From: Owenia fusiformis
Taxonomy: Eukaryota; Annelida; Polychaeta; Sabellida; Oweniidae
Length of the DNA stretch: 61,412 bases
Reading direction: 5' to 3'
NCBI GenBank assembly: GCA_903813345.2
Contig: CAIIXF020000006.1
Coordinates: 38,531,936-38,593,347 of the forward strand
Of this stretch, positions 22,301-34,300 are shown piece by piece. The position numbers and the translations under genes are program-made. Under the pieces are notes generated by a model. That model was not told the DNA's origin. It made no database searches and saw only the letters and a program-made list of their open reading frames with translations. Every line of letters begins with the position of its first letter. Positions within the stretch are counted from its first letter, which is position 1.

Positions 22301-25300
22301 TGTTTATTGAAGTATGGGCGTCTATTTGAGAGAATACAGTACACCAAAAGGTCTGTTGATTCATGACATTTAAACTTGCTCTATCTCATTCATTGTCTTT
22401 AGTTAGAACTCTGTCCTTGGTATTACTGTTTATTGAAGTATGGGCGTCTATTTGAGAGAATACAGTACACCAAAAGGTCTGTTGATTCATGACATTTAAA
22501 CTTGCTCTATCTCATTCATTGTCTTTAGTTAGAACTCTGTCCTTGGTATTTCTGTTTATTGAAGTATGGGCGTCTATTTGAGAGAATACAGTACACCAAA
22601 AGGTCTGTTGATTCATGACATTTAAACTTGCTCTATCTCATTCATTGTCTTTAGTTAGAACTCTGTCCTTGGTATTACTGTTTATTGAAGTATGGTCACC
22701 TATTTGAGAGAATACAGTACACCAAAAGGTCTGTTGATTCATGACATTTAAACTTGCTCTATCTCATTCATTGTCTTTAGTTAGAACTCTGTCCTTGGTA
22801 TTACTGTTTATTGAAGTATGGGCGTCTATTTGAGAGAATACAGTACACCAAAAGGTCTGTTGATTCATGACATTTTAAACTTGCTCTATCTCATTCATTG
22901 TCTTTAGTTAGAACTCTGTCCTTGGTATTACTGTTTATTGAAGTATGGGCGTCTATTTGAGAGAATACAGTACATCAAAAGGTCTGTTAATTCATGACAT
23001 TTTAATCTTGCTCTATCTCATTCATTGTCTTTAGTTAAAACTCTGTCCATGGTGTTACTGTTTATTAAAATATGGGCGTCTATTTGAGAGAATACAGTAC
23101 ACCAAAAGATCTGTTAATTCATGACATTTTAAACTTGCTCTATCTCATTCATTGTCTTTAGTTAGAACTCTGTCCTTGGTATTTCTGTTTATTGAAGTAT
23201 GGGCGTCTATTTGAGAGAATACAGTACATCAAAAGGTCTGTTAAGTCATGACATTTTAAACTTGCTCTATCTCATTCATTGTCTTTAGTTAGAACTCTGT
23301 CCTTGGTATTTCTGTTTATTGAAGTATGGGCGTCTATTTGAGAGAATACAGTACATCAAAAGGTCTGTTAATTCATGACATTTTAAACTTGCTCTATCTC
23401 ATTCATTGTCTTTAGTTAGAACTCTGTCCTTTGTATTACTGTTTATTGAAGTATGGGCGTCTATTTGAGAGTATACAGTACACCAAAAGGTCTGTTAATT
23501 CATGACATTTTAATCTTGCTCTATCTCATTCATTGTCTTTAGTTAGAACTCTGTCCTTGGAATTTCTGTTTATTGAAGTATGGGCGTCTATTTGAGAGAA
23601 TACAGTACACCAAAAGATCTGTTAATTCATGACATTTTAAACTTGCTCTATCTCATTCATTGTCTTTAGTTAGAACTCTGTCCTTGGTATTTCTGTTTAT
23701 TGAAGTATGGGCGTCTATTTGAGAGAATACAGTACACCAAAAGATCTGTTAATTCATGACATTTTAAACTTGCTCTATCTCATTCATTGTCTTGAATTAG
23801 AACTCTGTCCTTGGAATTTCTGTTTATTGTAGTATAGGCGTCTATTTGAGAGAATACAGTACATCAAAAGGTCTGTTAATTCATGACATTTTAATCTTAC
23901 TCTATCTCATTCATTGTCTTTAGTTAGAACTCTGTCCTTGGTATTTCTGTTTATTGAAGAATGGGCGTCTATTTGAGAGAATACAGTACACCAAAAGGTC
24001 TGTTAATTCATGACATTTTAAACTTGCTCTATCTCATTCATTGTCTTTAGTTAGAACTCTGTCCTTGGTATTACTGTTTATTGAAGTATGGGCGTCTATT
24101 TGAGAGAATACAGTACACCAAAAGGTCTGTTAATTCATGACATTTTAATCTTGCTCTATCTCATTCATTGTCTTTAGTTAGAACTCTGTCCTTGGTATTT
24201 CTGTTTATTGAAGTATGGGCGTCTATTTGAGAGAATACAGTACACCAAAAGGTCTGTTAATTCATGACATTTTAATCTTACTCTATCATTCATTGTCTTT
24301 AGTTAGAACTCTGTCCTTGGTATTACTGTTTATTGAAGTATGGGCGTCTATTTGAGAGAATACAGTACACCAAAAGGTCTGTTAATTCATGACATTTTAA
24401 ACTTGCTCTATCTCATTCATTGTCTTGAGTTAGAACTCTGTCCTTGGTGTTACTGTTTATTAAAGTATGGGCTTCTATTTGAGAGAATACAGTACACCAA
24501 AAGGTCTGTTAATTCATGACATCTTAATCTTGCTCTATCTCATTCATTGTCTTAAGTTAAAACTCTGTCCTTGGTATTTCTGTTTATTGAAGTATGGGCG
24601 TCTATTTGAGAGAATACAGTACACCAAAAGGTCTATTGATTCAAGACATTTTAATCTTACTCCATCTGATTCATTGTCTTTACTAAGAACTCTGTCTTTG
24701 GTATTTTTGTTTATTGTAGTATGGGCGTCTATTTGAGAGAATACAGTACACCAAAAGGTCTGTTAATTCATGACATTTTAAACTTGCTCTATCTCATTCA
24801 TTGTCTTTAGTTAGAACTCTGTCCTTGGTATTTCTGTTTATTGAAGTATGGGCGTCTATTTGAGAGAATACAGTACACCAAAAGATCTGTTAATTCATGA
24901 CATTTTAAACTTGCTCTATCTCATTCATTGTCTTGAGTTAGAACTCTGTCCTTGGAATTTCTGTTTATTGTAGTATAGGCGTCTATTTGAGAGAATACAG
25001 TACATCAAAAGGTCTGTTAATTCATGACATTTTAATCTTACTCTATCTCATTCATTGTCTTTAGTTAGAACTCTGTCCTTGGTATTTCTGTTTATTGAAG
25101 TATGGGCGTCTATTTGAGAGAATACAGTACACCAAAAGATCTGTTAATTCATGACATTTTAAACTTGCTCTATCTCATTCATTGTCTTTAGTTAGAACTT
25201 TGTCCTTGGTATTTCTGTTTATTGAAGAATGGGCGTCTATTTGAGAGAATACAGTACACCAAAAGATCTGTTAATTCATGACATTTTAAACTTGCTCTAT

Positions 25301-28300
25301 CTCATTCATTGTCTTTAGTTAGAACTCTGTCCTTGGTATTTCTGTTTATTGAAGTATGGGCATCTATTTGAGAGAATACAGTACACCAAAAGGTCTGTTA
25401 AGTCATGACATTTTAAACTTGCTCTATCTCATTCATTGTCTTTAGTTAGAACTCTGTCCTTGGTATTTCTGTTTATTGTAGTATGGGCGTCTATTTGAGA
25501 GAATACAGTACACCAAAAGGTCTGTTAATTTATGACATTTTAAACTTGCTCTATCTCATTCATTGTCTTTAGTTAGAACTCTGTCCTTGGTATTTCTGTT
25601 TATTGAAGTATGGGCGTCTATTTGAGAGAATACAGTACATCAAAAGGTCTGTTAATTCATGACATTTTAAACTTGCTCTATCTCATTCATTGTCTTTAGT
25701 TAGAACTCTGTCCTTGGTATTTCTGTTTATTGAAGTATGGGCGTCTATTTGAGAGAATACAGTACACCAAAAGGTCTGTTAAGTCATGACATTTTAAACT
25801 TGCTCTATCTCATTCATTGTCTTTAGTTAGAACTCTGTCCTTGGTATTTCTGTTTATTGTAGTATGGGCTTCTATTTGAGAGAATACAGTACACCAAAAG
25901 GTCTGTTAATTCATGACATTTTAATCTTACTCCATCTGATTCATTGTCTTTAGTTAGAACTCTGTCCTTGGTATTTCTGTTTATTGTAGTATGGGCGTCT
26001 ATTTGAGAGAATACAGTACACCAAAAGGTCTATTGATTCAAGACATTTTAATCTTACTCCATCTGATTCATTGTCTTTACTAAGAACTCTGTCTTTGGTA
26101 TTACTGTTTATTGAAGTATGGGCGTGTATTGGATTGGATTTTGTTCAATTTGTCAATAAAGAAATAGCTATCATCAAAGATGGTAAAACATAATTTGAAT
26201 ATCTAAATTCTACAATTGTCATGAATTACAATATGGATTTCTGTTTCCAGAGCTTTGTCCCAAATTGGACTGATATAATAACCTAAAGTAGGTTAAATGT
26301 AGGTTATTGAAAACTTTATTTATGATGATTTCGTATAAAGTGATATATTGCAATTATGTAATATGTCCAATTATCACTCTTTTCAAAAGTTCTTCAAGGT
26401 ACACGTATGTGTGACTAACATTCAACTGGAAATAATGGGAAAATGACATCATCAAAATGACTTAATTTTGCACTAAGACCCTCAATATTGCTTCTATTGT
26501 CTAGATAACTAACAGTAATGAGCCATTAAACTGTTCAAATATATCATTGTAAGTTATACATTAGCTTTTGTGTCCATGATCAAGTCAGCGACTAATTTCA
26601 ATTCATATTTTTGCACCCTTGAGTTAACATTGGGATTCCTCCATCTTAAAATATGACTTACATTTTCACCTTGATTTGTTTACCTTTTTTGTCCAGTGTT
26701 TAAAAGATTTGAAAATTTTCATGGTTTAAATCTTATAAAATAAAGCAACATTTGATCATCTGTCATTTTTTCGGCCTATCATCCGAGGCATGTTTTTGAG
26801 CCACATCTTTGTGATGTGACGGTGATATTACCATCTTCTTTCGAATCACTTGGGCGATGTTCCAGCACAAGAGAATCACTTCAGTGATTGTTAAGATAGA
26901 CATGCCAATAAAGAATCCAAAACTTCCCCCTATTTCTGAGATCATTGAGCTAATTGTGAAATCTTCAGCCTGTTGGGTTATCTTAGTGTCTAGATCTTTA
27001 AAAAACACATTTAAACGAACAACATTTTTTCGCAGTTGATTTCCATGCGTGTCTTTGAGTATTTCGTTTTCTTTTTCTGATTTTACGTAACCACAGTATT
27101 CATGGAAAACACCATGATAGGTTTTATAGATACTAGAGTTAATGTAGTTGTCCATGTTCATGATCGAGCGACAGTAAAAGTCTATCACTACCCCTTCTGA
27201 TGGCCACACCGATTGAGAGAGTGTCATTTCGTACGATTGGTACATGCACTTTTCCCGGCATTGACAACCATCTTGGCCCACAAAATCTGACAATGAAAAA
27301 TCATTTTGACATCGAAGTCGCCTCAGGTCATTTTGTATTACAGTTAGGTTGTACTCATTGGATTTCAGTTTAAGCCATTCATTTGTGTGAAGTTTTAGAC
27401 AATATTCTGTATGAGCCATATCATTGTCAACTGGTAAGGAAGATTTGACGCAATCACATGTTTCGTAGATGGTTCTCTGCAGGCATTTAAGGAGACAATG
27501 TTTTTTTGTGTATTTGAAAGCTCCATAGGACTCAGAGTCATGATCAGCGCATTCACCCCAAGGTGCTTTCATTAGTTGTCTTTCATTGACAGACAATGCT
27601 GCATTGACAGAGTGTCCTTCCTCAATGTCAAATCCATCATTTTCTGGGTCAGGCAGAGTCCCCTTTTCATGGATCACAACTCTTACTCCTTGACTACCGC
27701 TGGTTGGGTAGTTTGGATTGTATATCAGTGAAGCTTTAGTTGTATCCAGGTAAAGAGTTAAAGATAGTCCCCCTTTAGGACCCGAGATCTTTGTGCTTGG
27801 TTTAGCAATGGTTGTGTTGCCTCCGTTGAATGTAAAGCATGTATAATGTTCATGGTGCTCTAGAGTGGAGACATCAGTCTTCAAACATGACTTCCCTTGA
27901 TACACACATACTGGGATAAAATCCTCTTGTTTATGGCTGTAGTTTCGGATTAAGTTTTTACCATTGTCAAAATATCCTTGAAAAGAATATAACTGAGTGA
28001 GAAATTCTTCGTAAAATTCCCGTTTCTCAGACTGCGCACTTTGTGAGACATTATTGTCTAAATAAGTTGGAAAATTTTGTAAAATGTCCGCTAGTTCCAC
28101 CAATGGCATGGTTTTTTGTTCATCATCTATCGAATCTTGAATTAGGTGCTGAAACCCAGTTGCTGACAATCCAAGTAAAGGACACACAGTAACTGAGGGG
28201 AAAATGATGTCTCCATTCTTGACAATGATTCTGTCCCTTGTATCAAATTTCCCATATCTCAGGATGATCGTTATCACCTGCCATATTGCCACAGCCGTAC

Positions 28301-31300
28301 AACCAAGACAGAGGCCAAACCAGAGGGTTCTACCAAGTTTTGTTGTTCTTTGGGTGACATTCCCCCAACCATGTGCGCTGGTGTTACTTGCAAAATCACT
28401 TAATGTTCTCTTCATACTTGCTGCCTTGTTTATGGCTTACTTAATATTATTAAGTACTTTATATTATTATCAAACAAATTATATAAGTACTTTCTTTTAA
28501 ATGTAGTCTAGATATAGTTTTTTTTAAATTTTTTAAATTTAATTCTGTTACACCACAATATATGCCCATCGGGTGTCTAGCGGCATAATTGTATATTGTA
28601 TACTGTATATATAAGAAATTATGAAATAAATTGAATTGAATCGAATAGTCTTATGTATTGTGACAGTTTCTCATCGTGAGATATCAAAGTCTCCTATCAG
28701 TTTTCTTGAAGAAGCATATTCTTTGCACGGCAGAGTTGATCTGAGTTTCAGAATGCTTGTGTCCGGCCATAAAGTTTAACTCATTTAAGTCACACGCTGG
28801 TTTGAGACATACATCGCATCGCCAATTTGATTGGTCAATGATGTTAATGCCATTATAAACATCCATTATAATTAATCAATATGCGTTAAACACCATTGTC
28901 TGTATATAACTGTGTAATATTTATACAGAGCCTTATAATTATCCAAAAGTATTCAAAACTAGTTACCATTGTGTTATAGAAGTAATTGTTGGAATAAAAT
29001 TGGAAAGACCAAACTTGGAAAGGGACCATTATTGGAAAGATACCAAAATTGTAAAGGGACCATTATTTGAAAGAGATCATTATTGGAAAGGGACCATATC
29101 CAAACGAGCATGAAGAGGATTTGGATGAGAGAAAAAATATCATAAAATTTAACATACCTGTGTATATTAAATATCTTGAGAAAAATACAGACGGAGGTAA
29201 TAATCAAATTTTAATGGAGGGCTTCGCTATCCCTACCGAACTTCATCTGTTGGATTAATCAATCTAAACTACTGCTAGAAACAAACTCTTGAGGGAGGGG
29301 GTGTCGAATCTTGAGTCTCCCTATACCTTACTCTCATAAACATATTTACATGTACTTTATACCTTACCTTAAACTATATGCTTACATGTGTTTTGATAGA
29401 TATAGTTTATATTGGGTTTACATGGGTCTTAGATTTGATTCTGAACGAAATTTACGGTTCATCTTACACTAAACCTTTTAAAAATATGAATTGTTTTGGT
29501 GGCTCATGTACCTTACCCTGTACATTATCTCCATACACCCCCCCCCCCCTTATCAACACTATTGAATCCCATACCTTGCATGTCCCATATGTGACGCATC
29601 ATAAACTGTGGGTCCACAACTGTACCATTTAACCTGCCTGCCATTCTGGGGAACAAATTGTTCCTGAAAACAAAAAAAACACATTCATATATAAAAATGT
29701 CTTTTAAATGAGCGCTGTCAATAATTGGAGAAGGCAATTTTGGTACCCTTTATTATTGAGACATAAAGGGTGTAACTCATGTTCATACAGGGTGTAATTC
29801 ATATAAATACAGAGTGTAATTCACGTTTAAAAAGGGTGTAATTCACGTTTATACAGGGTGTAATTCATGTTTATACAGGGTGTAATTCATGTTTATACAG
29901 GGTGTAATTCATGTTTATACAGGGTGTAATTCATGTTTACAGGGTGTAATTTATGTTTATACAGGGTGTAATTTACATTTATACAGGGTGTAATTCATGT
30001 TTATACAGGGTGTAATTCATGTTTATACAGGGTGTAATTCATGTTTACAGGGTGTAATTCATGTTTATACAGGGTGTAATTCATGTTTATACAGGGTGTA
30101 ATTCATATTTATACATGGTGTAATTCATGGTTATACAGGGTGTTATTCATGTTTATACAAGGTGTAATTCATGTTTATACAGGGTGTAATTCATGATTAT
30201 ACAGGGTGTAATTCATGTTTTTTATACAGGGTGTAATTCCTGGTTATACAGGGTGTAATTCATGTTTATACAGGGTGTCTATAGAGTCTCTACACCTTAT
30301 ATTATACAGACCTTGTATTGTAATTATAAAGAGACTTTTTGGACACTCTGTAGATCTTCATAATTACAAGCAATATGTACAATTGACCTACCAATTTATT
30401 CCTTACAATCTAAAATACAATATCTCCCAAAATATTCATGATAATATGTTATAAATTGGTGAAGTTTTAATGGATTCAAAGTGCAAAAATAGGTGAAAAA
30501 TGTTTCAATTCTCCCAAATAATAAGAAATTGGTAACCATTCTTATAGAAAAATAATATATTATTGTAAAAATCTTTAGTTTTCCTGAAATAAAGTGTGCA
30601 CTTTGAGGATTTTTAGAAAATAGACATGAAAAGGAATGACATAAGCCAGAAATATTCTAAAATTGAAATAATATTTTGTTAGGCTGCTCGCTAGATCTGA
30701 TTCTCTCTTTAATACCATATAACATTCATGATGTAAAATATTGAATTGTTCGACTCTCTCTTAATAATTTTCAACATGGTATTAACATGCTCCACATGCA
30801 TTAAATGTCTCTAAATAAATGGGTATTAACATGCATTAACATGCTCCACATGAATTGAATGTCTCTAAATAAATGCCATTTGTTAGAGATGCTGACCACT
30901 TAATGCTGACCGTCAAATGCTGAACATCATCAACAAAAAAAGTTGGAGAAAAAAAAAAGTCACCACTTCTGGTCGTGACATAAAAATGTATTGTTATGAA
31001 TGAAAAAAAGTGACTGAGGATTGACAGGTACATTATTGAGGTGTTCTTATTCACAGTTTCTATTGTTATTTATTTAATTGATTTCAGTTGCAATTTGCAT
31101 TGTTACATAGTAAATTAATTATATTGTCCCCTGGCAAAAACCTGCAGGAATTGAGTCATAATAAATTAGAGAAAAACTTCAAATATTATCGAATATCTTA
31201 ATGAGCTACAGCATACCAGCATTATTTTTTAAGTCAAAAAGTTAAGATACATATCTGAAAATAGGGATTGAGCTATGAGTCGGCCATGGGTCATAACCAT

Positions 31301-34300
31301 GTTATTTTGATAAAGACCTTGACTTCTATCATATAAATTATTATGCTCAGATCATTTAAAGCACTGTATCCAGAGGCCAAGAACCTAGTTATTATAAAAA
31401 AAGACGAAGCTCACTTTTAAAAGGGTGAAATCAGACATGGTAAGCCCTGTATGTGTTGACTAAAAAAGTTTATGACAGATATTCATAACTGAATCAAGTG
31501 ATATGTGAACCTGAAATTAAGCAGATAAAATGTACCATGGATCATACACATCAAAATCTACTTAAATCTTGTCATGCGAACCTATGAAGTTTAAAGTTTT
31601 AGGCCCTAGGAACCATCTTGAAAAAAATATTACTGACATCATAGATCCAAGATAAAAATGTGTCCTACATTCCGACATCAATATCTACTTTACTGTTGAT
31701 ATTATGAACCTGTGTGAATTTCAAATGTTTTATTACCTAGGGCATACTGACTTACACAGTTATGTTGTGGCCAGGAAGGTGACACAAATGAATCTATGCC
31801 TCACAGCTTTAAATACATTATTTCAATGGTCTCAGATATATGGGTAAAAAGTGGGTCACTTTTAATTACAGTGAAACTTGTCTAATCCGAATGCCACCGT
31901 GACTGGCCAAGGTGTTCAGATTTTTCAGGTGTTCACATTTCATGGTGTTTTAAAATGGACATCAAAGGGAGATTATCAAAGGACCAAAAAGTGTTCACAT
32001 TGAGAGATGTTCAGATGAGAGAGATGTTCAGATAAGAGAGATGTTGAGATAAGAGAGATGTTCAGATGAGAGAGATGTTCAGATGACAGAGATGTTCAGA
32101 TAAGATATGTTCAGATAAGAGAGATGTTCAGATAAGAGAGATGTTCAGATAAGAGAGATGTTCAGATGAGAGAGATGTTCAGATAAGAGAGATGTTCAGA
32201 TAAGAGAGATGTTCAGATGAGAGAGATGTTCAGATGAGAGAGATGTTCAGATAAGAGAGATGTTCAGATAAGAGAGATGCTCAGATAAGAGAGATGTTCA
32301 GATAAGTGAGATGTTCAGATAAGAGAGATGTTCAGATAAGAGAGATGTTCAGATAAGAGAGATGTTCAAATAAGAGAGATGTTCGGATGAGAGAGATCTT
32401 CAGATGAGAGAGATGCTCAGATAAGAGAGATGTTCAGATAAGAGAGAAATGATCAGAGATGTTCATATGAGAGAGATGTTCAGATTAGAGAGATGTTCAG
32501 ATGAGAGAGATGCTCAGATAAGAGAGATGTTCAGATAAGAGAGATGTTCAGATGAGAGAGATGTTCAGATGAGAGAGATGCTCAGATGAGAGAGATGCTC
32601 AGATAAGAGAGATGTTCAGATAAGAGAGATGTTCAGATGAGAGAAATGATCAGAGATGTTCATATGAGAGAGATGTTCAGATTAGAGAGATGTTCAGATG
32701 AGAGAGATGCTCAGATAAGAGAGATGTTCAGATGAGAGAGATGTTCAGATGAGAGAGATGTTCAGATGAGAGAGATGTTCTGATAAGAGAGATGTTCAGA
32801 TGAGAGAGATGATCAGAGATGTTCAGATGAGAGAGATGTTCAGATTAGAGAGATGTTCAGATGAGAGAGATGTTCAGATTAGAGAGATGTTCAGATGAGA
32901 GAGATGTTCAGATGAGAGAGGTGTTTGAATATACAGATTTTTACATTACATAAGGAGCATGTACTAGCCTCTGACATTTTTTATCAAAATTTCTTGATGA
33001 CCAGCAGATGATTAAGTTTTGGTTACTATAGCAACAATTGTCTTTGGTTTGTGTGACAACCATGTGGCCCCCAGGAGCTATACGGTGGCTCCCAGAAGCT
33101 ATACAGGGGACCCCAGTGGCCCCAAGAAGCTAAACGATGGCCCCCAGAAGCTATACAGGAGCCCCAAAAAAGCTACATGATGGCCCCAAGAATGTATATG
33201 ATGGCCCCCAATGGCTCCCAGAAGATGTGAAGGGCCCCCAGTAGCCCCTAGAAGCTATACGGTGGCCCCCAGTGGCCCTCATAGGCTATATGATAGCCCC
33301 CAGAAGCTAAATAGTGACCCTCAGGAGCTACATGGTGGTTCCCAGAAGCTACACAATGGCCCCCAGAATCTATATGGTGGCCCCCAATGGCTCCCTGAAG
33401 CTATAAAGGGCCCCCTCAGTAGCCCCTAGAAGCTATACGGTGGCCCTCAGTGGCCCCGAAAGCTATATAGTGGCCCCCAGAAGCTATACAGGGGCCCACA
33501 GTGGCTCCCAGAAGCTATACGATGGCCCCCAGAAGCTATGCAAGGGCCTGCAGAAACTGTACTGTAGCCCCCAGAAGCTATACAGGGGCCCCCAGTGGCT
33601 CCCAGAAGCTATAAGATGGCCCCCAGAAGCTATGCAAGGGCCCGCAGAAACTATACGGTAGCCCCATAAGCTATACGATGGCCTCCAGAAGCTATACAGT
33701 GTCACTAAATGGGCCACCATATAGCTTTGGGGGCTACCGTATAGCTTCTAGGGGCTACTGGGGGCCCTGTATAGCTTCTGGGAGCCATTGGGGGCCATCA
33801 TATAGATTCTTGGGGCCATCATGTAGCTTTTTGGGGCTCCTGTATAGCTTCTAGGGGCCATCGTTTAGCTTCTTGGAGCCACTGGGGTCCCCTGTATAGC
33901 TTCTGGGTGCCACCATATAGCTCCTGGGGGCCACTAATTAGCTTCTGGGGGCCATCATATAGCTTCTGAGGGCCACTGGGGGCCACCATATAGCTTCTGG
34001 AGACCACAGTATAGTTTCTGTGGGCCCTTGTATAGCTTCTGGGGGCCATCGTATACCTTCTGGGGGCCACTTGGGGCCCCTGTATAGATTCAAAGGGGCC
34101 ACTGGGGGCCACCATATAGCTTCTGGTAGTGGTGTCAATTAACCGCTTGAGCATTAACCGGTTAACCGGGGGCTTTTACCGGTTAAAGTCGGTTAACCGG
34201 CGGGAAATTTGAACTGATAATTTCAAATGAAATCTTCATCTTTGATCTTGAAAGTTGAAAAAATTGGAAAAATGATATATCGGCGTTTATTTTTTACGTT

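Noticed and set aside
20892-24736. Open frames of 64-89 codons in the 127-bp satellite
   Set aside because: They repeat with the satellite and arise from its period, with no independent support.
29765-30280. CRISPR-like regular repeats
   Set aside because: The units are contiguous 22-bp tandem copies with no unique spacers, in an animal genome.
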